64,000 nucleotides of DNA. It comes from Tissierellia bacterium (GTDB lineage: Bacteria; Bacillota; Clostridia; Tissierellales; Tepidimicrobiaceae). The notes beneath the pieces were generated by a model. The model did not search any database, was not told the origin of the DNA, and saw only the letters and a program-made list of their open reading frames with translations. The stretch spans positions 1 through 64,000 of the forward strand of contig DUMS01000002.1 in assembly GCA_012839745.1 (NCBI GenBank). Direction: 5' to 3'. The translations under genes and the position numbers were made by a program. Shown here piece after piece: positions 18,792-29,700 of this stretch (positions are counted from its first letter, which is position 1; every line of letters starts with the position of its first letter).

Positions 18792-19649
18792 ATGCCTGAT
18801 AAGACATTCAGTGTAAAAAACAATGTTACATTAGCTGCAATTCAAATGGATGTTAAGTTTGGAGAAAAGGATGTGAATATAAGCAATAGCTTAAAGATGA
18901 TTAGAGAAGCAGCCGAAAAAGGCGCTAAACTAATAGTATTGCCGGAGCTATGCAATACCGGATATGCTTTTTCTACAAGTGAAGAAGCATATTCACTGGC
19001 TGAAAGGGTTCCTGAAGGGAAAACCGTTAAAGCATGGATTGAAATAGCCAAAGAACTTAAAGTTTATATATGCGGAGGTATTGTAGAATTAGATGATGAC
19101 GGAATAAGGCTCTTTAACTCTTCGGTGCTTATAGGGCCAGATGGGTATATTGGAAAATATCGCAAGCTCCATCTATGGAATACGGAGAAATATTTCTTTG
19201 AACCCGGTGATATGGGACTTCCGGTTTTTAACACTCCAATGGGCAGAATTGGAATGCTTATATGCTATGATATGTGGTTCCCTGAAGCATTTCGCATATT
19301 AGCCCTAAAGGGTGCAGATGTTGTATGCTGTCCTGTAAACTGGGTGGACAGCAGAAATGAGGAAATTCGCAAAATGGGAACCAATATGGCAATAGTAAAT
19401 GCAAATGTCAACAATGTATTTGTAGTTGCTGCTGATAGATTTGGCAGGGAAAGAAATGCATATTTCCCTGGAAGAAGCATTATTGTTGACCCTAACGGAC
19501 TTACCTGTGCTCCTGTTGGAAGCCATGACAAAGAGGAAATTGTAATTGCTGAAGTAGACCTTTTCAGCTCCAGAAGGCTAAATTGGAGCGATACCAACGT
19601 TAAGATAAAAGACCGCAGGACAGACGTATATGAATTGTATTTTAAATAA
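18792..19649 (+). CDS. Carbon-nitrogen hydrolase (nitrilase superfamily amidase)
   Basis: This 285-residue enzyme of the nitrilase superfamily hydrolyses a carbon-nitrogen amide-type bond. The Glu-Lys-Cys triad is complete: Glu52 in LPELCNTGY, Lys125 in KYRKLHLW and Cys158 in ICYDMWFPE. The substrate is not predictable; omega-amidase or N-carbamoyl amidase activities are typical. The ATG follows AAGGAGG. It is the last gene of a plus-strand run beginning at 15993. Confidence 0.9.
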   Translation: MPDKTFSVKNNVTLAAIQMDVKFGEKDVNISNSLKMIREAAEKGAKLIVLPELCNTGYAFSTSEEAYSLAERVPEGKTVKAWIEIAKELKVYICGGIVELDDDGIRLFNSSVLIGPDGYIGKYRKLHLWNTEKYFFEPGDMGLPVFNTPMGRIGMLICYDMWFPEAFRILALKGADVVCCPVNWVDSRNEEIRKMGTNMAIVNANVNNVFVVAADRFGRERNAYFPGRSIIVDPNGLTCAPVGSHDKEEIVIAEVDLFSSRRLNWSDTNVKIKDRRTDVYELYFK

Positions 19650-19670
19650 ATTATTAGTACTACGTATAAA

Positions 19671-19700
19671 AAAGCAGGCTATCCTCAGATAACCTGCTTT
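19671..19700. terminator. Bidirectional terminator between the amidase and LDCC genes
   Basis: A 13-bp stem with one mismatch and a 4-nt loop has T-rich tails on both sides. It ends the plus-strand amidase transcript and the convergent minus-strand small gene. Confidence 0.82.
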
Positions 19701-19752
19701 CTGTTCTTCAGTTTCAAATTGGCACTTCCTTAACATTGAAAAGCAATCGACT

Positions 19753-19896
19753 CTAATTGGATTTAGATGTTTTTTTATTTGTATTTACCGGACCTGCTTT
19801 ATGTGCCAGTTCGCAGCAATCCAGTGGCCCTGAACCAAAGCTCTCCTTATTTGCTTTCTCCAGTTTCTCCAACCACTTTTTAATTATTTTTTTCAT
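19753..19896 (-). CDS. Small LDCC-motif putative metal-binding protein (47 aa)
   Basis: This is a 47-residue basic protein with an N-terminal amphipathic Lys/Trp/Leu helix, then GSGPLDCCELAHKA and a polar tail. The LDCC motif defines a small family annotated in Firmicutes as putative metal-binding proteins; its function is unknown. The gene is supported by a perfect AGGAGG seven bases before the ATG at 19896 and by its own terminator downstream. It is short enough to be missed by gene finders with a 60-codon cutoff. Confidence 0.8.
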   Translation of the reverse strand: MKKIIKKWLEKLEKANKESFGSGPLDCCELAHKAGPVNTNKKTSKSN

Positions 19897-20331
19897 TACA
19901 ATAAACCTCCTGTAATTTTCTTTACTCAATATATTGTCGCAATTATCATGCCAACCTAAAATAAAGACAATATCAACTTTAAAAGAGCTTTCTCAGCCTA
20001 GAAGCTCCTCTCTGTTTGGTCCACATAATCTACTTTCCCTAATTATAATGTTTAATTCCTAATAATTCACTATGGTTTATATGATAAAGCTTCTTTCTAC
20101 TTCATCCAGTGATATTCCTTCCTCTGGCTATTTATGCTGTCTACAATATTTTTGGTATAGCTCTACAGCTTTGTAATTAGTCCATATCCAAAACAGTGAT
20201 TCATATGGATATTCTGTTGTTTATAAGCATTTATCCGGATATGATTATTATCTATCAGAAAAGTAGAAATATAATAGATTTATCATGTAAATAAATTAAG
20301 GAGCGGCGTCAAACCGTTCCCTACAGCAATT
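19897..20331. other. 435-bp gap without a supported gene
   Basis: I find no open frame with a start and ribosome site here. A short hairpin lies at 20301-20321 (arms GGAGCGG and CCGTTCC). On the minus strand, near 20125-20220, about 30 codons are open (YPYESLFWIWTNY...) but without a start, which could be a decayed gene. The gap also carries the promoter region of the LDCC gene. Confidence 0.5.
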
Positions 20332-20362
20332 ATAAGACACCAGAACCGGTACAGTGTCTTAT
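20332..20362 (-). terminator. Hairpin at the end of the exonuclease III gene
   Basis: A 9-bp perfect stem (ATAAGACAC with its complement) flanks a 13-nt loop and includes the gene's stop codon. The downstream U tract is poor, so termination strength is uncertain. Confidence 0.5.
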
Positions 20363-21111
20363 TCTATTTCCAGCACCACTGGACAGTGGTCACTGCCCAT
20401 TATATGGTCATGAATTTCTGCATTTTTTAACCTGTCCTTAAACCTTTCGGACACTATAAAGTAGTCTATTCTCCAGCCTATATTTCTCTCCCTTGATTTT
20501 CTCATATAGGACCACCAGGTATAAGCTTCTTCCTTATCTGGATAGAAGTATCTAAACGTATCTATGAATCCATCATCCAATAGCTCAGTCATCTTTTCCC
20601 TTTCCTCATCTGTAAATCCCGCATTTCTTCTGTTGGCATCCGGATTCTTTATATCTATTTCCTTATGAGCTACATTCAGATCTCCACAAAGTATAACAGG
20701 CTTCTTTGAATCCAATTCCTTCAGAAATCCTTTAAAGTCATCCTGCCACTTCATCCTGTAATCAAGCCTTGCCAGTTCCCTTTGGGAATTGGGAGTATAG
20801 CAGTTGACCAGATAAAAATCTTCAAATTCCAGAGTTATAACCCTTCCTTCATTATCATGCTCTTCTATTCCTATTCCATATTTGACTGATAAGGGCTTGT
20901 ACCTGGTGAATACAGCCGTACCCGAATATCCTTTCTTTTTAGCATAGTTCCAATATTGATGGTAGCCCTTTAAATCCAGCTCTACTTGCCCTTCCTGAAG
21001 CTTTGTTTCCTGAATACAGAAAATATCTGCCTTCACTTGGTTGAAATAATCCAGAAAGCCTTTATTGATACAAGCTCTTAATCCGTTTACATTCCATGAC
21101 ACTAGTTTCAT
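20359..21111 (-). CDS. xth: Exodeoxyribonuclease III (Xth/ExoA family AP endonuclease)
   Basis: This is a base-excision repair nuclease that cuts at abasic sites and trims 3' ends. The 250-residue protein shows the family motifs SWNVNGLRA at the N-terminus, IQETKLQ with the metal-binding Glu, CGDLNVAHKEID, RIDYF and GSDHCPV with the catalytic His. The length is normal. The start ATG follows GGGGAGGGG. It lies 20 bp downstream of trkH on the same strand and may share that transcript. Confidence 0.96.
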   Translation of the reverse strand: MKLVSWNVNGLRACINKGFLDYFNQVKADIFCIQETKLQEGQVELDLKGYHQYWNYAKKKGYSGTAVFTRYKPLSVKYGIGIEEHDNEGRVITLEFEDFYLVNCYTPNSQRELARLDYRMKWQDDFKGFLKELDSKKPVILCGDLNVAHKEIDIKNPDANRRNAGFTDEEREKMTELLDDGFIDTFRYFYPDKEEAYTWWSYMRKSRERNIGWRIDYFIVSERFKDRLKNAEIHDHIMGSDHCPVVLEIE

Positions 21112-21131
21112 CTTTCCCCTCCCCTAATTTA

Positions 21132-22601
21132 CTATCTATGCTTTGTAAAAATCTCGCTTTTCCAAATTCTTGGATTGAACATTATAATCAATGTAAATAG
21201 TTCCAGCCTTCCCAGTAGCATAAATCCACACATAAAAAGTTTAGACATATTGCTAAACTGGCTGTAGTTTCTGGCTGGTCCTGCAACCCCAAAAGCTGGA
21301 CCTATATTTCCCAATGTTGCTGCAACAGCCGTTGTTGAACTTTCAAAGTCCACGCCATCCAGGGAGATAACTATTGTACCTAAAATGAATATTAGAATAT
21401 ACAGCATAAAGAAAGCAGATGTTCCAATAACTGTATCGCTGGAAATAGACCTATCATTTACCTTTATTGGTATTATCGCCCTGGGATGAAGCATCTTATA
21501 GAATTCTCTTCTAATGGCTTTTATGAGTATCAGAATTCTTATATTTTTCATTCCTCCAGCAGTAGAACCGGCACATCCTCCAATAAACATAAGAGCAAAT
21601 AGTATTAATTTGCTGAAGGTAGGCCACTTATCAAAATCTACTGTGGCATAGCCTGTAGTAGTTATAATTGATCCTACCTGAAAATAGGAATCCCTTAATG
21701 CTAACCCAAAATTGTTGTAGTTCATTGATTCGTAGATATCAATAGCAATTAACAGTACGGATACCAGAATTATGCCTAAATACTGTCTTAATTCCTGATC
21801 TCTGATAACATCTCTCCATTTCCCCTTAATAATGGAATAATACAATGAGAAATTCGTCCCACACATTATCATAAAAGTTCCAATTACCAGGTGAATATAG
21901 GTACTCTTATAATAGCCGATACTATTGCTTTTAATGCCAAATCCTCCAGTGCCTACAGTTCCAAAGGTATGAAGTATAGAATCATAAAGGGGCATGCCTC
22001 CCAGCACAAGCAATATAACCTGTATAATAGTAATAACGGTATAAATTGTATATAGTATTTTTGCAGTATCCCTTACCCTGGGCACAATCCTTTCTGCCAT
22101 GGGACCAGGGCTCTCTATTTTATATACCAGAAATCCACCTAGTCCTAACATGGGCAAAATGGCAACTGTAAATACAAGTATTCCCATTCCTCCTATCCAA
22201 TGTGTAAAGGATCGCCAGAATAACACACCTTTTGGAAAGGATTCTATATTATCAACTATAGATGCACCTGTAGTGGTAAATCCTGATACTGTTTCAAAAA
22301 AAGCATCTACCCAGGATGGTATGGCCCCTGAAAGAACAAATGGCAATGCGCCGAATACTGATACCAGAATCCATCCAAATCCTACAATAGCTAATCCTTC
22401 TTTGCCTTGAATATCCTGGTCTTTATACTTGGATACCCTACTCATTACAAATCCTACTACAAGAGTTATTAATATGCTTGTAAGTATTCCTGTCTTATCA
22501 CTGCTATCATAATATAAAGCCACTAATAAAGAAGGCATCATCAATCCAGCTTCTATTAATAGCAAATATCCCAATACTTTAATGATTGCCCCAAAATCCA
22601 T
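21132..22601 (-). CDS. trkH: TrkH family potassium uptake protein
   Basis: This is the membrane pore subunit of a Trk/Ktr K+ uptake system, 489 residues. It contains repeated pore-loop elements such as TVSGFTTTGAS, GTVGTGGFG, ITTTGYATVD and the last near TLGNIGPAFG, whose Gly residues form the selectivity filter. Its start lies inside the 3' end of trkA (23-bp overlap), with AAGGAGG before the ATG. It works with TrkA, which gates it in response to nucleotides. Confidence 0.95.
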   Translation of the reverse strand: MDFGAIIKVLGYLLLIEAGLMMPSLLVALYYDSSDKTGILTSILITLVVGFVMSRVSKYKDQDIQGKEGLAIVGFGWILVSVFGALPFVLSGAIPSWVDAFFETVSGFTTTGASIVDNIESFPKGVLFWRSFTHWIGGMGILVFTVAILPMLGLGGFLVYKIESPGPMAERIVPRVRDTAKILYTIYTVITIIQVILLVLGGMPLYDSILHTFGTVGTGGFGIKSNSIGYYKSTYIHLVIGTFMIMCGTNFSLYYSIIKGKWRDVIRDQELRQYLGIILVSVLLIAIDIYESMNYNNFGLALRDSYFQVGSIITTTGYATVDFDKWPTFSKLILFALMFIGGCAGSTAGGMKNIRILILIKAIRREFYKMLHPRAIIPIKVNDRSISSDTVIGTSAFFMLYILIFILGTIVISLDGVDFESSTTAVAATLGNIGPAFGVAGPARNYSQFSNMSKLFMCGFMLLGRLELFTLIIMFNPRIWKSEIFTKHR

Positions 22602-23961
22602 TAAATAAGCCTCCTTTATTAACAGGACATGTCATCTTATTCAATATTGGCGTATCGGAAGCCAGTGAAAATACAATTATTCTATCCCCTTTTCGAATTA
22701 TGCTGTTACCATTGGGTATTATAACCTCTCCATCATGAACTATTGCACCAATTATTATTCCCTTTGGCAAACCCAGTTTGGCTATAGGCTTATCGATTAT
22801 TGGTGAATTCTCACTGGCAATTATTTCAGTTACTTCCCCTTCTCCTCCCAAAAGCAAGGAAACTGATACCACTTTACCGCCTCTTATGAACTTCAAAACA
22901 TTGCTTACAGTTATGTTAACAGGATTAAAAGCTACATCAATATCCAGTCTGTCTACTATATGGGTATAATTAGGCCTGCTTATCTTTGCTATGGCCTTGT
23001 TTATTCCATATTGCTTTGCTACCAAGGCCATTAACAAATTTTGTTCATCAAATCCAGTAGCTCCAACAAATGTATCATAAGATGACAGGTCTTCCTCCTG
23101 CAATAAGTCAATATTAGTTCCATCTCCATGGATAATCAGGGTATGGTTAAGCTTTTCTGCCAGATATTCACACCTTTCCTTATTGGCTTCAATAATTGTT
23201 ACATTAATTCCTGAATTTTCCAGCCGTTGAGCTAAATAATAACCAATGTTCCCTCCACCTAATATCATAACCTTTTTACTTTCCCTGTTACTCATAGGCA
23301 CTCCAAGTATTTCAGCCAATCTATTTATATTATTGCTTTTTCCTATTACATGTATGACGTCATCAACTTTTAACTCAGTAGAGCCATTTGGGATTATCAG
23401 ATTTCCACCTCTTGATATAGCAGTTATCAATAGCCCTTCAAGGCACTCCAGGTCCATTATTCTCTTTCCTACAAAGCTACTTTGGCTCCCCAGGTGAAAA
23501 TCCACCATGGACACCTTGCCCTTGGCAAAATCACCGGAATATAGATTATATGTTTTGGATATATATCTTTCCATTTCAATGGCAGTAGCTAAATCCGGAT
23601 TTATAATATGGTCAATTCCAAATTGCTCTTTGACAAAATCTATATGTTCTATGAATTCTGGATTTCTTATCCTTGCAATTGCCTTCTTGCAATTAAGCTT
23701 TTTCGAAAGTGTACAAATCAATGTATTGACTTCATCGCTATTTGTAGCAGCAACGAGCAAATCATATGTTTCAACATCAAGCTCTCTTAATACCCCTATC
23801 TGGATACCATTAGCCTGAACAGTTAAAACATCTAGATGGTCACTTATTCTTTCAAGTTTATCGCTATTAAGATCCACTAAGGTAACATCCATGTCTTCAA
23901 AATTCATTGCTTCAGCCAGTTTATATCCTAACTTGCCTGCTCCTACAACCATTACCTTCAT
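22579..23961 (-). CDS. trkA: Trk potassium system regulatory subunit TrkA
   Basis: This is a cytoplasmic NAD(H)/nucleotide-binding gating subunit for TrkH. The 460 residues form two tandem RCK units: RCK_N 1 with GAGKLGYKLAEAM (about 7-19), TrkA_C 1, then RCK_N 2 with GGGNIGYYLAQRL (about 236-248) and TrkA_C 2. The duplicated TrkA form is normal. The ATG follows GGGGATG. It is the first gene of the trkA-trkH(-xth) operon. Confidence 0.95.
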   Translation of the reverse strand: MKVMVVGAGKLGYKLAEAMNFEDMDVTLVDLNSDKLERISDHLDVLTVQANGIQIGVLRELDVETYDLLVAATNSDEVNTLICTLSKKLNCKKAIARIRNPEFIEHIDFVKEQFGIDHIINPDLATAIEMERYISKTYNLYSGDFAKGKVSMVDFHLGSQSSFVGKRIMDLECLEGLLITAISRGGNLIIPNGSTELKVDDVIHVIGKSNNINRLAEILGVPMSNRESKKVMILGGGNIGYYLAQRLENSGINVTIIEANKERCEYLAEKLNHTLIIHGDGTNIDLLQEEDLSSYDTFVGATGFDEQNLLMALVAKQYGINKAIAKISRPNYTHIVDRLDIDVAFNPVNITVSNVLKFIRGGKVVSVSLLLGGEGEVTEIIASENSPIIDKPIAKLGLPKGIIIGAIVHDGEVIIPNGNSIIRKGDRIIVFSLASDTPILNKMTCPVNKGGLFNGFWGNH

Positions 23962-24060
23962 AAAATCATCCCCTACTCATATTGCATAAAACCATTATAA
24001 CAATAAAAATGAAATAAATAAAGATTATTTACTTCCCTTGAGTTTTAAATTCCATGCATT

Positions 24061-24111
24061 TGTGGATAACTATATATTAATAGTTAGTTTATGCTTCAAA
24101 TTTGTGGATAT
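24061..24111. promoter_or_regulatory. Two DnaA-box-like sequences between trkA and the ene-reductase gene
   Basis: TGTGGATAA at 24061-24069 is the exact complement of the DnaA box TTATCCACA. TGTGGATAT at 24103-24111 differs by one base. They have the same orientation and are 42 bp apart. A titration or regulatory role is possible; there is no other sign of an origin. Confidence 0.4.
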
Positions 24112-24185
24112 ACATATGCCATTGTTTATAACCACTTACTAAATTGGGTAATAATAATTAAAAAAGTTTAGAAAGGTGTGTTAAT

Positions 24186-25208
24186 ATGGCAAAACTGTTT
24201 GAGAGCATAAAAATAAAGGATATGGAGTTCAAAAACAGAATTGTAATGCCTCCCATGTGCATGTACAGTTCTGATGACGATGGATATGCAAATGACTGGC
24301 ATTTTATTCATTACGGAAGTAGGGCTATAGGAGGTGCAGGTTTAATAATTGTAGAAGCCACTGGTGTAGAAAGAAGAGGCAGAATTACTGATAGAGATTT
24401 GGGTATCTGGGATGATTCACATATATTAGGCTTATCAAATATAGCTACTATATGCAAGGAATACGGCGCAAGGGTTGGAATTCAGCTAGGTCACGCTGGA
24501 AGAAAATGCGAAGTGGATTCTGAAGAAATAATTGCTCCCAGCCCCATTGCTTTTAGTGAAAAGTATAGAATCCCAAAGAAAATGAGCAAGGAGGACATTG
24601 AAGACGTAGTAAAGGCCTTTAAAGAAGGTGCAAAAAGAGCAGATGAAGCAGGTTTTGACTTAATAGAAATTCATGCTGCCCATGGATACTTGATTAACCA
24701 GTTTCTATCACCCCTTTCAAACAAGAGGGATGATGAATATGGTGGAAATGTAGTAAACAGGTCCAGATTTTTAAAGGATATACTTAGGGAAGTCAGAAAG
24801 GTATGGCCTGAAAATAAGATTTTAGCTGTAAGGGTATCAGCTGAAGACTATGTTGAAGAGGGAAATCATCCTGAAGATTTAGCTGAAATACTTAATTTAG
24901 TCAAGGATGAAGGTGTTGACCTGGTAAACGTAAGCTCAGGTGCTGTTGTACCTGCCAGAATAAATATGTACCCTGGATACCAGGTAAGGTTTGCAGAAAT
25001 AATCAAGAATGAAACCAAACTGCCTGTAATTGCTGGTGGCCTTATAACTGAAGCCGAAATGGCAGAGGAAATAGTCTCAAACAACAGAGCTGATATGGTA
25101 TTCCTTGGAAGGGAACTTTTAAGAAATCCATACTGGCCTCTATATGCAGCCAAAAAACTTGGATATGACATAGACTGGCCTGTTCAATACGAAAGGGCTA
25201 AAAAATAG
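24186..25208 (+). CDS. namA: Old yellow enzyme family NADPH dehydrogenase (YqjM/NamA type)
   Basis: This is an FMN-dependent ene-reductase that reduces activated C=C bonds with NADPH. The 340-residue TIM barrel has the YqjM-type N-terminus with Cys25 in MPPMCMYS (redox-tuning cysteine), the active-site [14 protein letters not shown] and the phosphate-binding GGLIT...[13 protein letters not shown] end. There is no C-terminal Fe-S/flavodoxin extension, so it is not an enoate reductase. The ATG follows AAAGGTGTGTTAAT. It is monocistronic with its own terminator. Confidence 0.94.
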   Translation: MAKLFESIKIKDMEFKNRIVMPPMCMYSSDDDGYANDWHFIHYGSRAIGGAGLIIVEATGVERRGRITDRDLGIWDDSHILGLSNIATICKEYGARVGIQLGHAGRKCEVDSEEIIAPSPIAFSEKYRIPKKMSKEDIEDVVKAFKEGAKRADEAGFDLIEIHAAHGYLINQFLSPLSNKRDDEYGGNVVNRSRFLKDILREVRKVWPENKILAVRVSAEDYVEEGNHPEDLAEILNLVKDEGVDLVNVSSGAVVPARINMYPGYQVRFAEIIKNETKLPVIAGGLITEAEMAEEIVSNNRADMVFLGRELLRNPYWPLYAAKKLGYDIDWPVQYERAKK

Positions 25209-25236
25209 GAATCAATTATTGATTCCTATTTTATTG
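25202..25236 (+). terminator. Terminator after namA
   Basis: A 14-bp stem with a TTA loop begins inside the last codons of the gene (25202-25232) and ends in a T-rich tail. Confidence 0.87.
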
Positions 25237-25330
25237 TTAAGAATTTTTTTAATGTTGGAAGTATGGTATAATATAAATAAGCCTTTTTTATCAATTGCCC
25301 CACTAATTCCTGTACAGGGGAGGTATATTT

Positions 25331-26677
25331 GTGAATATTAAACGCTCATTAACCTTTCTGTTTTCATTTCTTTTATTGCTTCTATCCAGTGGATGTGATA
25401 AAAGTTTACAGCAGGTAATAAACGCTAAGATCAAAACCGGTCAGAATATAACATTCTTTATTGCTGCTGACCCCCATCATCTGTCTGAAAGTACATATAC
25501 GGAAGGCAAAGCCTTTGATTGGTTTCTAAATTCAGGAGACGGAAAGCTAATAAATTATACTGATGAAATAATAGATGCATTTACATTGGATATTATAGTT
25601 AGAAAGCCGGATGTATTAATAATCCCCGGAGATTTAACTTGTAATGGTGAAAGGGAAAGCCATCTGGAAATGGTAGAGAAACTGAAATGTATTGAGGATT
25701 TAGGTGTTCCAGTCTATGTAATACCGGGTAATCACGATATAGATAATCCCTGGGCCAGACACTACTTAGGAGATGAAATGATAAAAATAAAATCCATAGG
25801 TCCTGATGAATTTGTTGAATTATACGAGCCCTTTGGCTACGGAGAAGCTGTGTATAGAGATAACAGCTCCCTTAGCTATCTTGCAGCACCAAGTGAGGAT
25901 GTATGGCTGCTTATGCTTGACACAGCAAAATATAATAGAAACAAGGTTAGAACTTCCCCTGAAATGGGTGGTGCAATAGATCCGGGTACTCTGGAGTGGA
26001 TAAAGGAATGCTGCCAGTTAGCCAAAGAAAATAATGCTGAAGTAATAACCGTAATGCATCATAGCCTTATGGACCACAGTGATGTGGTTAACGAAAACTA
26101 CACAATTGATAACAGCCAAGAAGTAATGGATGTCCTTATTGAATGTGGTATACAATTGGTTTTAACCGGCCACATACATATACAGGACATAAAATCCTAT
26201 AGCAAAGGGGAAAGCATTATATATGATGTTGCAACATCCTGTCTGGTAGCATATCCAAATCAGTATGGAATATTGGAATTTTCTCCCAATAATGGATATA
26301 AATATCACACCGATAGAGTTAACATGGAAAGGTATGTTAGAGAAAATAATATTCAGGATGAAAACCTTGTTAACTTTAAGAATTATACCAGAAATTTCTT
26401 CTATAGGCGCTCCTATGATAAATACTATGACTCCTTGCTTGAAATAAGCCAGTTCTCAGATGATGAAATGAAAGCCATCGCCAGCACTGTAGCTACATTA
26501 AACCTGAAGTACTTTGCAGGCTTCAGAAATGAAAACATGTATGGTGCCTTTGATACTGAAGGATTCAATATTCTGTTAAACACTGCACCCTGTTTCGTCA
26601 AAAGCTATGTATTAAGCATGTTTGATGATAAGTACACTGATAACAACAAGATATTTATACCTCTGAAATGGGATTAA
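25331..26677 (+). CDS. Lipoprotein metallophosphoesterase
   Basis: This is a secreted, lipid-anchored calcineurin-like phosphoesterase of 448 residues. The signal peptide ends in the lipobox LLSSGC with Cys22 as the lipidation site. The dinuclear metal-site motifs are ADPHH, IPGDLTCNGE, PGNHD, VMHHS and TGHIH. The substrate on the cell surface is unknown. It starts with GTG at 25331 after GGGGAGG. Its stop codon lies within the shared bidirectional terminator. Confidence 0.9.
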   Translation: MNIKRSLTFLFSFLLLLLSSGCDKSLQQVINAKIKTGQNITFFIAADPHHLSESTYTEGKAFDWFLNSGDGKLINYTDEIIDAFTLDIIVRKPDVLIIPGDLTCNGERESHLEMVEKLKCIEDLGVPVYVIPGNHDIDNPWARHYLGDEMIKIKSIGPDEFVELYEPFGYGEAVYRDNSSLSYLAAPSEDVWLLMLDTAKYNRNKVRTSPEMGGAIDPGTLEWIKECCQLAKENNAEVITVMHHSLMDHSDVVNENYTIDNSQEVMDVLIECGIQLVLTGHIHIQDIKSYSKGESIIYDVATSCLVAYPNQYGILEFSPNNGYKYHTDRVNMERYVRENNIQDENLVNFKNYTRNFFYRRSYDKYYDSLLEISQFSDDEMKAIASTVATLNLKYFAGFRNENMYGAFDTEGFNILLNTAPCFVKSYVLSMFDDKYTDNNKIFIPLKWD

Positions 26678-26702
26678 GCTTAAGCACATGCTTAAGCTTA
26701 AT
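26673..26702. terminator. Bidirectional terminator holding both convergent stop codons
   Basis: A 30-nt near-perfect palindrome (14-bp arms around CA) contains the TAA of the phosphoesterase (26675-26677) and the complementary TAA of the ABC permease (26698-26700). Confidence 0.75.
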
Positions 26703-29700
26703 CTACTGATTTTAAGGATTCAACCATATTTACATTTTTCAGCTTATAATACATGACAAAGTTAACCAGTGAAGAAAAGGCCAAGGTTAATGCTGCAGAG
26801 TAAATAAAGCTTACCTTTCTTATTTCCCTTCCGAACATCATCATCTCTATTTCTGTTGTAACTATTACAAACCTGTGTAAGAAGACTCCCAGAATCAGCC
26901 CCAATAAAGTACCAATAATAGTTAAAATCACATTTTCCCTGTATATATAATTGGCTACCTCATTGTCATAAAACCCCAATACCTTAATAGTAGCAATTTC
27001 CCTGAACCTCTCGCTGATATTTATATTGGTAAGGTTATATAGTACCACAAAAGCCAGTGCTCCAGCTGATATTATGATTACAACAATTACATAGTTAAGG
27101 CTGCCTATGATGTCCTTGTAGCTGTCGCTAATGCCTGTAATAAAGGAGACGGAAGATATATTGTCTAATTTCAGAATATCCTTCGATAGATTATCTTCAA
27201 ATTTCCTTTCAGTATCTGCAGTATGTGCCAGTATCCTCTGGAACTCTATATCTTCATCAAAAATCTCCTCATATAAATCAGCTGACATATACATATAATG
27301 GTCAGCATAATGTTCTGTTATGCCTGTAACCCTTACATTTATCCTTTCATTATCATCTAGTATATATACCTCATCTCCAACATTTGCATCTAGAATTCTT
27401 GCAATCTTTTCTGAAAGCACAACACCATCAGACTCAATTACTAGTTTCTCTTTAGTCAATCTATTCCTCAATATTATAAAATCGTAAATTTTATCTGTGT
27501 CTTCAGGTACTACAAGGTTAACGGATCTTTCTATATTTCCCTTTCCAACGTCTATAGCAATTTGCCTTGTAAGTATATAGTCCTTTATTCTACTGTCCTC
27601 TTTTATAAACTCCAATACTTCGTCAGAAGAACCCTTCCCTAAGCCATCCTTTAACTCTATGATCATCTGGTATTTGTATATCTCATCGAACTGCTTTGTG
27701 ACAATGGACACTATGGAGTCCTTTAGACCAAAGCCTGTTACCAGAAGGGCAGTACAGCCACTTATGCCCAATACAGTCATAATAAATCTTCTTTTATATC
27801 TAAACAGATTCCTGGCAGTAACCTTTTGAGTAAACTTCATTCTGGACCATATAAAATGTATTCTTTCTAGAAATATTCTCTTCCCTGGCTTTGGTGCTTT
27901 GGGCCTAAGAAGCAAAGCCGGAGTTTCGGATAATTCACTTCTGCAGGCTATCCAGGCTGCCATGGTGGTAGATAAAATTGCTATTAACGAAGATACTGCT
28001 GCATAGGTAACATTAAACTCAGTTATAACATCAGGCATTATATACATTATTCTGTAAGCATTGAATATAACCGTTGGCAATACCCTAAATCCAATTAGCA
28101 GTCCTATTATGCAGCCAATTATGCTGGCTGAAGCAGCATATATTAAATACTTGCTGGCTATGGCCATATTGCTGTATCCCAGAGCTTTTAAAGTCCCAAT
28201 ATAGGTCCTTTCCTCATCAACCATTCTGGTCATGGATGTAAGAGATACAAGTATAGCTATAGCCAAAAAGAACACAGGAAATACACTGGCTACCGCATCT
28301 ATTCTGTCTGCAGCCATTTCATAATCTATATAGTCTCTGGTTTCACTTCTTTTAAGCACATACCATTCAGGCTTTTTAAGGTCCTTTAGCTTCTCCTCTT
28401 CCTCAGCTATCTTCTCCCTGGCTTTCTGAATTTCCTCTTTTCCTTCTTTTTTTGCCTTAAGATAATCTTTATATCCCTTTTCATATTCCTCTCTTCCCTG
28501 GACTAGTTCCCTTCTTGCCTTATCAAGTTCAGAGAAGGCTTCCCTTTTAGACTTCTCCAGGTTTTCCCGTTCAGCCTCAATCCTTTTCTTTCCTTCCTCA
28601 ATGGCAGTTTTAGCATCCTCCAGCTGTTTTTCCCCCTGTATCAGCTCTTTTTTCCCTGATTCCAGTTCCTTCCTTGCAGCTAACAGTTCTTCCTTTCCCT
28701 TTTCAATTTCCACTTCTGCATATCTTATCAGCTCAATGGTTCTAGCCTTTTCTTCGTCATCTGTTATAAAATTTAAGCTTTCCTTAAGCTGATTCAGCGC
28801 CTGCTCTTTTTTTCAATTTCCTCTTCGCCCTTTGCTATTTCAGTTTCTGCCTTATGAAATTCCTCCATTGCCTTGGCTTTTTCTATGTTAAACTGCTCTA
28901 GATTTTTCTCATATTCCCTTTCAGCATTTTCAAGATTCTCCTCCTGCTCCTTTAGTACTTTTTCAGCTTTCTGGATTTGAGAATAGAATTCCCTTTCCTT
29001 TTTATCCAGCTCCCTTTGGCCTTCCTCCAGCTTTCTTCTGGCATTCTCCAGTTCATTCTCTGCTTTTTTAAGCTCTTCCTCTAATTCCTTCTCTCCATCA
29101 TAAAGCTCCTTCTTTGCCTTATTAAGCTCCTCATTCGCTTCATCCATTATTTCCTCAAATCTTAAAGTAGCCCTTTCCTCTCCTATTTTCTTAAGTTTGT
29201 CCTTTACGGGATTAAGAATCAGGTCATATTCCTCGTCATAAGTTTGAACATCTCTTGCTTCTTTAACAGTCAGAAATACATCAGTATATACATCAAGGTT
29301 AAATTCCTCCTCTGGCAGAATCATAAAAGAGGTTATTTTCCCTGTGCCAATATTTGTACTGCCCCTTTCAAAGGAAAGATAGTAAGGGGTTTCTACAAGG
29401 CCTACTACAGTATATTCTTCCCTTTTTAGAAGTTCAGATATATCCTCATCTGTGCCTGTTGAAAACCTTACTTTAGTACCTATGGGGTAAGTTGGATTTA
29501 TTCCATTGCCATGTTCTGCCAATATTTCACCGGAACTTTCGGGCAATCTTCCTTCAACCAGCTTAATTCTGTTTATATAGGATTCATCATCAGTATTTGC
29601 CTTATCCAAAGGAATGGACATAATCTTTACCACATTTTCGTTACCTTCGAATTCAGCCAGTACATCCAGGGAATATGAAGGCAATAATCCTTCTATTTCC

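Noticed and set aside
20125..20220. Short minus-strand coding-like stretch
   Set aside because: About 30 codons, no start codon and stops on both sides; too short to claim as more than possible decay.
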